Shown here piece after piece: positions 27,141 through 35,161 of a stretch of DNA of 64,000 nt. Origin of the DNA: Eubacterium sp. (GTDB lineage: Bacteria; Bacillota; Clostridia; Lachnospirales; Lachnospiraceae); the NCBI GenBank assembly GCA_022796875.1, contig JAAWJJ010000001.1, positions 62,001-126,000 on the forward strand, in the 5' to 3' direction. Position numbers and translations under genes: made by a program. Position 1 is the first letter of the stretch. Every line of letters begins with the position of its first letter. The notes under the pieces were generated by a model, which was not told where the DNA came from, made no database searches, and was given only the letters and a program-made list of their open reading frames with translations.

Positions 27141-28025
27141 ATGACATTAGCGATGTTTGAATGTTTTATTGCCGCTACGGAAACTCTGAATTTTACGGTT
27201 GCCGCTCAGAATATCCATATCACGCAGCCGGCTTTCAGCAGAAATATTGCCGCGCTGGAAGAGGAACTGGGTTTTTCCCTGTTTTTGCGGAGCAAGCAAA
27301 ACGGCCTGCGTATCACGCCTGCCGGACTGGAACTGTACAACGGCCTGAAAAAACTGGGCCGGGAATTTCGCCTGATCCTGAAACATGCGGAACAGATCAA
27401 TCGGGGAGAAGAAGGGCAGTTGGTTATCAGTATCCTGAACGGAACATGTATGGACAACGAATCCATGGCTGTTATACACAAATTTCAGGAAAAATATCCC
27501 AGGGTAGAGATCACAATGTTAAGTTATCCGTATGAAAGAATGATGGAAAGCATAGAAACCGGTGAAAGCGACATCTGTTTTGCGCTGGAAGCGACGGTTG
27601 AAGAGCGTGAAGATCTGTTATTCGACAGTGTATTTGAAGTGGAAAATTATCTTGCCGTCCCGTCCCGGCTGCAGTGCGATGACACAAAAGAATATTCTCT
27701 GAAAGAGTTTCAAAACGAATATTTTCTCTTATCGGAAGACGCTCCCGCAATTAATTCCCTGTTGATAAAATCCTGCCGGAACGCCGGTTTTGAACCGAAA
27801 ACGAGAATAGCGCCGGACTTTGAAACAAAAATGCTCTGGGTTGAATTCGGAAAAGGCATTGCCATCAATTCAAAGGAACATTATATGCAGAACAGCAATT
27901 ATGTGAAGTTTGTTAAAATAAAGGAGATTCCGAAAGACCGGTATGCCATTGTCTGGAAAAAGGACAATTACAATCCCGTTATTGCTCTGTTTTATTCAAT
28001 GTATGATGAAATCATGAGCTCATAA
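27141..28025 (+). CDS. LysR family transcriptional regulator
   Basis: A 294-residue LysR-type protein with N-terminal winged HTH (about 1-60: FNFTVAAQNIHITQPAFSRNIAALEEEL) and a two-lobed effector domain (about 90-290). Of three clustered ATGs, the one at 27141 has the right distance from AAAGAAAGG; those at 27132 and 27135 are too close. It sits between the MFS gene and the PhlG-like operon, all on the same strand, and both flanks contain the 22-bp repeated motif. It likely responds to a substrate of that operon. Confidence 0.92.
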   Translation: MTLAMFECFIAATETLNFTVAAQNIHITQPAFSRNIAALEEELGFSLFLRSKQNGLRITPAGLELYNGLKKLGREFRLILKHAEQINRGEEGQLVISILNGTCMDNESMAVIHKFQEKYPRVEITMLSYPYERMMESIETGESDICFALEATVEEREDLLFDSVFEVENYLAVPSRLQCDDTKEYSLKEFQNEYFLLSEDAPAINSLLIKSCRNAGFEPKTRIAPDFETKMLWVEFGKGIAINSKEHYMQNSNYVKFVKIKEIPKDRYAIVWKKDNYNPVIALFYSMYDEIMSS

Positions 28026-28040
28026 ATATTAAGCATTTCA
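28019..28040 (+). promoter_or_regulatory. 22-bp repeated motif, copy 2 (putative LysR site)
   Basis: Nearly identical to 25580-25601. It overlaps the last codons and stop of the lysR gene and abuts the hairpin that covers the ribosome site of the next gene. Confidence 0.5.
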
Positions 28041-28090
28041 ACATCCTCTTTATATTTGTTATCGTAAACATAACGAAAGGAGGATGTTTT
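28040..28090 (+). promoter_or_regulatory. Hairpin that covers the PhlG-like ribosome binding site; terminator-like
   Basis: AACATCCTCTTT (28040-28051) pairs with AAAGGAGGATGTT (28076-28088) with one bulge; an inner helix GTTAT (28058-28062) / ATAAC (28070-28074) extends it. The right arm contains the full AAAGGAGG ribosome site, and TTTT follows. The structure could end the lysR transcript, block translation of the operon, or both. Confidence 0.6.
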
Positions 28091-28092
28091 TT

Positions 28093-28809
28093 ATGGAAAA
28101 AAAGAAAGACAGATCCGGGGGACCGATATCTCCTGCAGAAGCCGTTTCTTTTGCAGAACGCAAATTGTTGTTGTCGGATGAAACTTTGCAGAAAGACGGA
28201 TACACGGTCATGCCTGACGGGACGGGATACGTATCAAATACTACGCGGATGACGGGCGTCACCCCGGAAATGATAGACTGGTACATTGCCTGGCGGGGAC
28301 TGGCGCCGCAAAATTATGCCGCGGTCAACCCGGAGAAACATATTTCGGCGGTTTCCATGCAGAAAGAAAGGTTTGACGATGAAGACCTGACCGGTGCGGA
28401 AAAGTACTGGGATACGACGCAGACCGTGATACAAAACGGACCGATGGGGCCGTGTACGGAATATGTGAATTTTAAATGCCCTTCCGATGTGGGATTTGAT
28501 ATGGACGCATTAAAAAGCGGAAATACCGCCGGCCTGGTCTGTGCCAGAGTTTATGCCGAGGGACAGCCGCCGCAGGCCGGACCGGATTATTTTGTCTGTC
28601 ACCGGATGATAAAAACCGACGGCGGTATAGAGATCCGTTCCGGATACTGGATCGGCTGGACGGTCCGTTACGGCAAAGATTATAAACAGCTGCCGGACGG
28701 CTTTTGTATGCCGCCGGTGTTCGCAATGGAAATTCTGATGAAAAACAGGCAGGAAATGGCGGATCTTGCCGGAGTTCTGCCGGGACTCTACGCAAAAAAT
28801 TATACATAA
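28093..28809 (+). CDS. DAPG hydrolase (PhlG)/phloretin hydrolase family protein, divergent copy
   Basis: A 238-residue protein of the PhlG family, whose members hydrolyse C-C bonds in acylphloroglucinols (2,4-diacetylphloroglucinol; phloretin in Eubacterium ramulus). The family region MTGVTPEMIDWYIAWRGLAP is at about 53-72, and H83 and E123 align with conserved residues of its paralog at 33037. However the C-terminal HxxxE metal motif is KxxxE here (KNRQE, 217-221), and the AWHG histidine is Arg (AWRG). It may have altered chemistry or be a binding partner. The start at 28093 is 9 bases after AAAGGAGG; ATG 28084 is too close. It leads an operon of redox genes. Confidence 0.75.
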   Translation: MEKKKDRSGGPISPAEAVSFAERKLLLSDETLQKDGYTVMPDGTGYVSNTTRMTGVTPEMIDWYIAWRGLAPQNYAAVNPEKHISAVSMQKERFDDEDLTGAEKYWDTTQTVIQNGPMGPCTEYVNFKCPSDVGFDMDALKSGNTAGLVCARVYAEGQPPQAGPDYFVCHRMIKTDGGIEIRSGYWIGWTVRYGKDYKQLPDGFCMPPVFAMEILMKNRQEMADLAGVLPGLYAKNYT

Positions 28810-28822
28810 AGGAGGCACCGCA

Positions 28823-29068
28823 ATGATTCATACCACTCATAAAATACAATTTGACCCCACAAACTGTGTCGGATGTATGCTTTGTTATAAAGCGTGCTTT
28901 ATTGATGTTATACGTTGGGATCAGGAAAAGAAACAGCCTGTTTTTCAATACGCAGAAGACTGTGAACATTGCAACTATTGCGAAATCTCCTGCCAAAGAG
29001 GGTGTATTCAGGTGATCCCGGATTTTACAAGTCAGAAATTCAGACAGAGTTTTGACAGGTATCGATAG
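28823..29068 (+). CDS. 2[4Fe-4S] ferredoxin-like electron-transfer subunit
   Basis: An 81-residue protein with two cysteine clusters, CVGCMLCYKAC (about 15-25) and CEHCNYCEISC plus a further C (about 47-61), fitting two [4Fe-4S] clusters. The layout resembles AprB-type ferredoxins. It starts 13 bases after the PhlG-like gene with AAGGAGG and is followed 15 bases later by an AprA/FrdA-like flavoprotein, so the two probably form a complex (inference). Confidence 0.88.
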   Translation: MIHTTHKIQFDPTNCVGCMLCYKACFIDVIRWDQEKKQPVFQYAEDCEHCNYCEISCQRGCIQVIPDFTSQKFRQSFDRYR

Positions 29069-29083
29069 AAAGGAGGGGGACGC

Positions 29084-30769
29084 ATGACACAATCAGACAG
29101 AAAAACGGTAACACAGGCGGCGGATATTCTTATTGTGGGCGGCGGCATCGCCGGGCTTACCGCAGCCGTTTCCGCCAAAGAAAAAAATCCGGACGCACAG
29201 GTGCTGATTATGGAAAAACAGACGGCCGGTTACAGCGGAAAAGCCAATAAGGGAGGAGGGGTACTGCAGTATTTCGATCTCGAACATACCACACCGGAAA
29301 TGTTTGTGGAATATCATGTACATTCCGTCGGGTGTTATCTCGGAAACCAGAATATGCTGAAACGTTATGTTGCCATGAATAACGATATGCTCGACCGCAT
29401 GGAACGCTGGGGCGTTACGATTCCGAAACTGAAAATCCCTACCGGACCGATGACCTACATGGTCGGGATTGATTTGAATGTAACGCTGCAGATGAGGAAA
29501 AAAGCGGAAAAGCTCGGGGTAAAAATCATAGATAAAGTTACGGTTTCCGATTTCTTAACGGACAACGGAAAAATAGCCGGAGCCGTTGGGTACAGCATAG
29601 TCGACGGTACGTTTTATGTCGTGGCTGCGAAATCCGTTATTCTGGCTTCCGGCAGCCAAAACTACCGCGTGGCGCCGATGTGGAGCAGCGGAAGAGGGGA
29701 CGGGATAGCCGCCGCCTACCGGGCGGGAGCCAAAATGAGAAATGCGGAATTCGGAAATTTTGCACAGCTGTACAAAGTAAACAGTTTTCAGGAACTGGTA
29801 TTCGGAGAAAACCACATGTTCAATGCCCTTGGGGAAAATGTCACTCAGAATTTCCGGCGTTTTCCGGAAGCGGATGTAAGCGCCACCGCACTGCGGGAAT
29901 GGTATGAACAGATGTCTATGGGCAAAGGCCCTGTTTATCTGCACGTGCCTGATGTGACCGATGAAGACAATCCGATGGCGCATTTGTGGGAGCGTCCGTA
30001 CGGCGTTCCGTTCTGGAATGCAAATAATGAAAAGGCGAAAGGCCTGGATCCGGAGATGGAAGTTGCGCCGGGATTTGTAGGGGAACAATCTCCGGTCAGA
30101 GTAGACGAAAATATGGAAACGAGCATTTCGGGCCTGTACGCGGCCGGCGACGTATGTTACTGCGGTTCCGGCGCTTCCGGGGCGGTTCCGGCGCCGCCGG
30201 GACGAAACAGGGGATCGGGCATATTGAACGCGGTATTTGCAGGTATTATCAGCGGCGAAGCGGCGGCGGAATATATCGGTTCCGTACCGGCGCCCGTGAT
30301 TTGCGAAGCGCAGGCGGAACGGTATAAAGCGGAGGCATACGCTCCGTTAAACCGTGAAAACGGCGTTGACCCGATCGAAATCATTGACGGGGTCCAGAAA
30401 ATTCTCTGTCCGGTGGAAAACAGTATTTATATGTCCGGCCATCGTCTGGAAGTCGCCCTGCGCAAACTGGAAAAACTGAAAGTAAAAGCCGGTGAATTGA
30501 AAGCGGACGATCTGCACGGACTGCTGGCCTGCCATGAGGCGGAAGCGATGGTTCTGTGCTGCGAGATGCAGCTTCGGGCGGCGGCCATGCGAAAAGAAAG
30601 CCGGGGTTGGTTTATCCGGGAAGATTATCCGGATATGGATAATGAAAACTGGCTGAAATGGATCGTCGTACAAAACAGAAACGGAGAAATGACATTTGAA
30701 ACGGAAGCGGTTCCCGTTACGGAATACGAGGTACAGCCGCCGGAATTTCAGATTACAGGAGGTATATAA
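29084..30769 (+). CDS. FAD-dependent oxidoreductase, AprA/fumarate-reductase flavoprotein fold
   Basis: A 561-residue flavoprotein. ADILIVGGGIAGLTAAVSAK (about 10-29) binds FAD, and SISGLYAAGDVCYCGSGASG (about 347-366) is the C-terminal FAD motif of the succinate dehydrogenase/fumarate reductase/APS reductase family. The C-terminal helical domain is rich in Cys and Met. With the preceding ferredoxin it resembles an AprAB-like pair, but sulfate-reduction genes are absent, so a reductase for an organic substrate is more likely. No signal peptide; cytoplasmic. It ends 1 base before the next gene. Confidence 0.88.
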   Translation: MTQSDRKTVTQAADILIVGGGIAGLTAAVSAKEKNPDAQVLIMEKQTAGYSGKANKGGGVLQYFDLEHTTPEMFVEYHVHSVGCYLGNQNMLKRYVAMNNDMLDRMERWGVTIPKLKIPTGPMTYMVGIDLNVTLQMRKKAEKLGVKIIDKVTVSDFLTDNGKIAGAVGYSIVDGTFYVVAAKSVILASGSQNYRVAPMWSSGRGDGIAAAYRAGAKMRNAEFGNFAQLYKVNSFQELVFGENHMFNALGENVTQNFRRFPEADVSATALREWYEQMSMGKGPVYLHVPDVTDEDNPMAHLWERPYGVPFWNANNEKAKGLDPEMEVAPGFVGEQSPVRVDENMETSISGLYAAGDVCYCGSGASGAVPAPPGRNRGSGILNAVFAGIISGEAAAEYIGSVPAPVICEAQAERYKAEAYAPLNRENGVDPIEIIDGVQKILCPVENSIYMSGHRLEVALRKLEKLKVKAGELKADDLHGLLACHEAEAMVLCCEMQLRAAAMRKESRGWFIREDYPDMDNENWLKWIVVQNRNGEMTFETEAVPVTEYEVQPPEFQITGGI

Positions 30770-30770
30770 A

Positions 30771-31745
30771 ATGGCAAACAGAGTATGTGAAACACTGGGA
30801 ATCCAATATCCGGTTATTCAGGGGGCTATGGCATGGACGTCCATGGCTCCGTTAGTGGCAGCGGTGTCCGAAGCAGGCGGCCTCGGAGTACTGGGAAGCG
30901 GCTTTATGCCAAAGGAAATCATTCTCGAACAGGCGGACATTGTCCGTAAAATGACGGGGAAACCTTTTGCCGCGAACCTTTTCCTTGATCCCGGGCCTCA
31001 GCTGGAAGTCGGGGTATCCGCGATCATAGACGGAAAAATTCCGGTCGCGTATATTGACAGCCTGAATCTGCTGGATTTTGATCTGGCGTCGGAATACTAT
31101 CGGAAACTGCATGACGCCGGGTGTAAAGTCATTGCGAAAATCAACTATCTGGAAGACGCTCTTGTCGCCGAACGGGCCGGAGCGGACGTCATTATTACAA
31201 AAGGCGTGGAAGGCGGCGGACATTGTACGAAAATCTCCGGCAGGGTGCTTTTATCCGAAGTCGTGGAGCATATAAGCTCCGTTCCGATCGTTGCGTCCGG
31301 CGGTATCGCGACGCCGAGGCAGGCCGCTGCCGTTACGGTAGCGGGCGCGGAAGGCATCGAAATGGGTACTTCTTTTATGGCGTCTGACGAATGTCCGGTT
31401 CATCCGAATGTGAAAGAAGCGGTCGTCCATGCGATCGACAGGGACATTGTGGCCTGCGGTTTTTCTACCGGGGAACCGAGCTGGCAGATTCGCAACGCGT
31501 TAGCCGACAAAATGCTGGAAATTGAAGCGACCCATACCAAAGAGGAAGCCGCGGATCTGATTCGTGAAATTTCCCAGGGGTCTTTGCGCATTGCTTCCCT
31601 GGAGGGGGAAGTAAAAGAAAAAGGCGCCGTATTGGCCGGGCCGGCAGCCGGTTTGATACATGCAGTCAAGCCGGTGAAAGAACTGGTAGCCGATTTTACG
31701 GCGGAGTGGCAGGAGTGGCTGCAGAAAAGTTATTCCCTGTACTAG
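30771..31745 (+). CDS. Nitronate monooxygenase / FabK-like FMN oxidoreductase
   Basis: A 324-residue FMN TIM-barrel protein of the NMO/2-nitropropane dioxygenase/FabK family. QYPVIQGAMAWTSMAPLVAAV at the N-terminus, KGVEGGGHCTK (with the conserved His) and PIVASGGIATPRQAAAVTVAGAEGIEMGTSF are diagnostic. In an anaerobe an enoyl- or enone-type reductase is more plausible than an oxygenase. It follows the AprA-like gene by 1 base with ACAGGAGG inside that gene. A ring- or side-chain C=C reductase role is speculative. Confidence 0.88.
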   Translation: MANRVCETLGIQYPVIQGAMAWTSMAPLVAAVSEAGGLGVLGSGFMPKEIILEQADIVRKMTGKPFAANLFLDPGPQLEVGVSAIIDGKIPVAYIDSLNLLDFDLASEYYRKLHDAGCKVIAKINYLEDALVAERAGADVIITKGVEGGGHCTKISGRVLLSEVVEHISSVPIVASGGIATPRQAAAVTVAGAEGIEMGTSFMASDECPVHPNVKEAVVHAIDRDIVACGFSTGEPSWQIRNALADKMLEIEATHTKEEAADLIREISQGSLRIASLEGEVKEKGAVLAGPAAGLIHAVKPVKELVADFTAEWQEWLQKSYSLY

Positions 31746-31770
31746 AAAGCGGAAAGGAAGAAAATGACAT

Positions 31771-32970
31771 ATGGGCAATCAGAAAAAACAGGAATACAGC
31801 CGGCCGCAAATGGCCTGTATGATGACGGCCATCATTCTCTGCAGTATTATTTACGGTTTTGGAATGTTTAAATTTATTCCGATGCAGGATGCCGTCACCG
31901 CCCGTTTTCACATTGGCGAGGGCGCGTATGGGTACTTAAATTCTGCTACAAACTGGGTCGTTATGGTTCTTTCCGTTCAAATGGGGTTTCTCATACGTAA
32001 ATGGCCGGGAAAATATTCGATCATACTCGGATATATCGTTTCTTTTGCTGGTATCATAATCCAGATTTTTACCGGGTCCTTTCCCGTTTTTGTCATAGCG
32101 CGCGCCATTGAGGGCGGCGGATTGGGGCTTGCTACGCTGGCTACTACCAGCCTGCTGTTAAATATGGTTCCGCGGGAAAAAGTCGGTTTCTGGAGCGGAG
32201 TATCGATTTTCTGTGCGGTCGGCCCGCAGATTCTGATTACCAAAGGCGGCTCTCTGCTCATGCTGAAAGCGGGAATGTCATTTATCGGGATCTTTGTGAT
32301 CATTGCGGCGCTTTATCTGGCGGCCATTGCGTTTGCGGGCTTCTGTATTCCGAAATCGGTAAAGGCAAACGGTATGGCGGAAGATGCAAAACCTACCAGA
32401 GAACAAACTATGCGTGTATTCAAAAATCCATCCAACTGGCTGGTGAATATTTCCTATATCTTTTTCAGCCTGGTATCGATCTCTTTCAGCGCCTATGTGG
32501 TCAAATTTCTCATGATCAAAGGCCTGGAAGCCGGAGCCGCCGCTTCGGTATACAGCTGCACCACGCTGCTCGGGATGATATCCATGCTGGTTTTCGGATG
32601 GATTTCCGATAAACTGCAGACAAAGAGAAAAATTGTCATAGCCGGATATTTTGCGGGAGCGGTTGCACTGGCGCTTCTCGTCAATCTTCCGGTCGGCATG
32701 ATCGTTATTTATGTTATCGTATACGGAACGCTGCCGAGATCCATCGCAGGACTGTCTACCGCATCGGCAACCGATATCGCGGAAGTCCCTGCCGATGTTC
32801 CGATCGTCAATTCGCTGAAAAACGAAGTGACCCAGATCGGAACCGTCGTTTTTACGATTGTACTGGGGTACATCATCCAGTATTTGGGTTATCATACGGC
32901 AATCTATCTGCTCGCCGGATCGATGGTCCTCGGCGGCATATGCTGGATTTTCGCAAGGAAAATCCCGTAA
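31771..32970 (+). CDS. MFS transporter
   Basis: A 399-residue 12-helix carrier with an MFS-type helix 2-3 region (GFLIRKWPGKYSIILGYIVS) and a second-half loop DKLQTKRKIVIAGY. It is only distantly like the two OFA-type proteins in this window. GGAAAGGAAG precedes the start, 25 bases after the FMN oxidoreductase. As part of the PhlG-like operon it may import the polyphenolic or aromatic substrate. Confidence 0.88.
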   Translation: MGNQKKQEYSRPQMACMMTAIILCSIIYGFGMFKFIPMQDAVTARFHIGEGAYGYLNSATNWVVMVLSVQMGFLIRKWPGKYSIILGYIVSFAGIIIQIFTGSFPVFVIARAIEGGGLGLATLATTSLLLNMVPREKVGFWSGVSIFCAVGPQILITKGGSLLMLKAGMSFIGIFVIIAALYLAAIAFAGFCIPKSVKANGMAEDAKPTREQTMRVFKNPSNWLVNISYIFFSLVSISFSAYVVKFLMIKGLEAGAAASVYSCTTLLGMISMLVFGWISDKLQTKRKIVIAGYFAGAVALALLVNLPVGMIVIYVIVYGTLPRSIAGLSTASATDIAEVPADVPIVNSLKNEVTQIGTVVFTIVLGYIIQYLGYHTAIYLLAGSMVLGGICWIFARKIP

Positions 32971-33036
32971 TTCGTGACAATAGAAAACTGGCAAAACATG
33001 GCTTCTGTTGTAGTTCAAAAAAAGAGGTGAAAAGAA

Positions 33037-33762
33037 ATGGTAAACTGGACAGACGAACAGAGAAAATCCCCATTGTACAAATACTATGAAAAAGAGATCT
33101 CCCCTGTCCCGCCGGAGTTGTTTCAACAGATTATGACAGGGACGTTTGACGATTCGGAAGTTCTTCTATTTGAAGAGAAAGACAGACTTTTTGACGACGG
33201 ATATCTGCCTGGGGAATTCGGCGTATTCCGCCTGCCAGGCGGCGGCTATTCCGTGGCAAACAAAACCGATATGCCCGGCGTCACACCGGAAATGTTTGAC
33301 TGGTGGTTCGCATGGCACGGACTGGATCCGATGCGCTATACGATCTGGGACAAGGAGGATCATTATTATTGCAAAACGCGCAATCCGGAGATTGCGAGAA
33401 ACGAAAAGTTATCCATGAAAGAACGTTACTGGCATACGACCCACGACGTAAAGGAATCCATGATGGAGGGCGCTCCCGTTGCGGAACTCGTGCTGCATTT
33501 TCTGCCGCCGGAGGAAATGGGGTTTGACAAAGAAAAGCTGGCGGCATTTGACGGAACCATCGTATGTACGCCGGGAATGGTGCATTTTCTTCGCCCGACA
33601 GAGCAGGGCAGCGAGTTAAGGACCCGTTTCTGGTTTGATAATCCCGACATACCTTTTGACGAAACGGCGGCAAGGGCGCTGCTGGTGCATAATGTCAAAG
33701 AATATACGCATCTTGCAAAAATTCTGCCGGAACTGTATGCGGAGTTTAAAGACCAGTTTTAA
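33037..33762 (+). CDS. DAPG hydrolase (PhlG)/phloretin hydrolase family protein
   Basis: A 241-residue PhlG-family protein. GVTPEMFDWWFAWHGLDPMR (81-100) and YTIWDKEDHYYC (101-112) match the family core. H109, E150 and the C-terminal HNVKE motif (H218, E222) are candidates for the Zn ligands of PhlG (two His, two Glu), all present here, unlike in the paralog at 28093. Known members cleave the C-C bond of 2,4-diacetylphloroglucinol or phloretin, the latter giving phloroglucinol and a phenylpropionate. It ends the operon, preceded by AAAGAGG. Its 3' end is partly duplicated after the stop. Confidence 0.8.
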   Translation: MVNWTDEQRKSPLYKYYEKEISPVPPELFQQIMTGTFDDSEVLLFEEKDRLFDDGYLPGEFGVFRLPGGGYSVANKTDMPGVTPEMFDWWFAWHGLDPMRYTIWDKEDHYYCKTRNPEIARNEKLSMKERYWHTTHDVKESMMEGAPVAELVLHFLPPEEMGFDKEKLAAFDGTIVCTPGMVHFLRPTEQGSELRTRFWFDNPDIPFDETAARALLVHNVKEYTHLAKILPELYAEFKDQF

Positions 33763-33808
33763 AAATTCCGCCGGAACTGTATATGAAATTTAAAAACCGG
33801 TTAAAAAA
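33721..33808 (+). repeat. Degenerate tandem copy of the PhlG-like gene 3' end
   Basis: 33721-33764 (last 14 codons with the stop) is repeated at 33765-33808, 35 of 44 bases identical. The second copy no longer codes for the tail with a functional context. The remaining stretch to 33895 contains short GGTT/ACCGG repeats and a hairpin (GGGGAAACAATGGC with GCCGTTGCTTCCCC) followed by A/T runs that can terminate both convergent genes. Confidence 0.7.
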
Positions 33809-33895
33809 GAACCGGCGTCGGTTATAGTCGGTTATAAATGATAAAACAGGGGAAACAATGGCCGGTATGAGCCGTTGCTTCCCCAAAAAAATTTT

Positions 33896-34822
33896 TTATT
33901 CAATAATCAATCTGCTTGTTTTCTCGTTGCTGGCTTTCAGTTTTGCATATTTGTAAAATTCATCCAGCAGTTTGTTATGGTTCTTCTGTTTTCTCGTGAG
34001 CTGCATCGGCAGATATTTCGGCGGCAGTTCGTCTTCGATCGGGATAAACCTTAAGTTTAAGTTTGTCAGGACTTCCGTTTCTTCGTAAATCAGCGAAACG
34101 CCGGCTCCGCTTTCAATCGCAAACAGAAATTCCTCAAAATCTTCAAACTGCGCCGTGATATGCGGCTCAAACCCGTAATGCTGGCAAAGAAGATATAAAT
34201 AATCGCTTTCGAGCGGGATTTCCGTCGGTTTGTAACGCAGGAAATTGCTGTCGGCAAAATCCGCAAGCGTGACCTCTTTTTTGCGGTATAAAGGATGGTT
34301 GCGATGAATCACGATGCCCACTCGTGTATAAAACAGCGTGAGCGTGGATACGCCGTTTAGCCAGCGTACGTCATGGTCCGCAATCAGGACGGCGTCATAA
34401 TAATCGTTGACCAGTCCTTCAATCAGTTTTTTCTGAGTGTTCCGTTCTTTGATGATTTGTATTTCCGGCCTCTGTTCGCGAAAATCAGCCAGCAGGCGTG
34501 ATATGTAACTGTTGCTTCTGGCGTGCGGCGTGCATCCGATCGTCAGCGAACCATGGTATTTTTTGACGGAGTTTCGCGCCTGGGCCAGCGTTTTTTCCCA
34601 TTCTTCGGACATATCGGATAATAATTCCGCCAGAATCTGGCCTTGTTCCGTCAGCCGCACTCCTTTGGTATTACGGGTAAACAGCGGTATCCCGATCTCT
34701 TCTTCGAAAGATGAGATCTGCCGGCTGATATTGGATTGTGAAATATACAGTACTTTCGCCGCGTTTGTAAAATTCAGATGTTTTGCCACTTCCAGAAAGC
34801 ACTTGATTTGTAAATCTGTCAT
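33896..34822 (-). CDS. LysR family transcriptional regulator
   Basis: A 308-residue LysR protein: HTH at about 1-60 (LNFTNAAKVLYISQSNISRQ), effector domain about 90-295. The start at 34822 has AAGGGG 9 bases upstream; the longer in-frame start lacks one. It is divergent from the SSS symporter, with a 339-base intergenic region holding a TCCGGAT/ATCCGGA dyad near its own start. It may regulate itself and the symporter/transhydroxylase genes together with the MerR protein. Confidence 0.92.
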   Translation of the reverse strand: MTDLQIKCFLEVAKHLNFTNAAKVLYISQSNISRQISSFEEEIGIPLFTRNTKGVRLTEQGQILAELLSDMSEEWEKTLAQARNSVKKYHGSLTIGCTPHARSNSYISRLLADFREQRPEIQIIKERNTQKKLIEGLVNDYYDAVLIADHDVRWLNGVSTLTLFYTRVGIVIHRNHPLYRKKEVTLADFADSNFLRYKPTEIPLESDYLYLLCQHYGFEPHITAQFEDFEEFLFAIESGAGVSLIYEETEVLTNLNLRFIPIEDELPPKYLPMQLTRKQKNHNKLLDEFYKYAKLKASNEKTSRLIIE

Positions 34823-34862
34823 GATACGGTCCCCTTCTTTTAGCCTTTTTCGTGTTAGGTAG

Positions 34863-34883
34863 TCCGGATTTTTCATATCCGGA
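34863..34883. promoter_or_regulatory. Perfect 7-7-7 inverted repeat upstream of the LysR gene
   Basis: TCCGGAT (34863-34869) and ATCCGGA (34877-34883) are separated by 7 bases and lie about 41 bases ahead of the divergent lysR start. The arrangement fits a LysR autoregulatory operator. Confidence 0.5.
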
Positions 34884-34944
34884 TTTCAAATAAATCGTGA
34901 AATATGTTTTTTCTCATTTTAAATTTAACAAGGAAAGGTGCATT

Positions 34945-35037
34945 ATGTCAAGAAAAAGAATCTTTCCTGTAAGAATTTTCAACAAAATAACCAAAAGCTA
35001 TTTAGAGATTTTTTACAAAAGTTTATATTTAGTTTAG
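34945..35037 (+). CDS. Possible 30-aa basic peptide (leader or small protein)
   Basis: An ATG at 34945 with AAGGAAAGG 6 bases upstream opens a 30-codon frame that starts MSRKRIFPVRIFNKITKSYL, basic and aromatic-rich, and stops at 35037, just before the MerR-type promoter of the symporter. No homolog is recognised. It could be a real small protein or chance; no promoter is obvious. Confidence 0.3.
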   Translation: MSRKRIFPVRIFNKITKSYLEIFYKSLYLV

Positions 35038-35043
35038 AAAATA

Positions 35044-35074
35044 TTGACTGTATAACAACAATATAGTTTAAAAT
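35044..35074 (+). promoter_or_regulatory. MerR-type promoter with 19-bp spacer and operator (site 2)
   Basis: -35 TTGACT (35044-35049), 19-base spacer, -10 TAAAAT (35069-35074). The dyad ACTGTAT-N7-ATATAGT covers 35047-35067 and is identical base for base to site 1 over 21 positions. It drives the SSS symporter. Confidence 0.85.
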
Positions 35075-35161
35075 GCAATGCGAGTAGAGGAACTATACAG
35101 GCAAATGAAAGATCTGCCGTTACAACAAAAAGTTTCGGCAGGTAAAAAAGGAGGTTATTGA

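Noticed and set aside
29084..30769. Adenylylsulfate reductase (AprA) assignment
   Set aside because: Fold and ferredoxin partner fit, but sulfate-reduction partners are absent and the context is aromatic metabolism, so only the family is given.
30771..31745. Enoyl-ACP reductase FabK for fatty acid synthesis
   Set aside because: No fatty acid genes are near; the gene is embedded in a redox/hydrolase operon, so a broader NMO/FabK-like call is safer.
32278..33126. 282-codon minus-strand frame opposite the MFS gene and start of the PhlG-like gene
   Set aside because: Composition is His/Arg/Asp-rich with no domain; it is a shadow of two well-supported genes.
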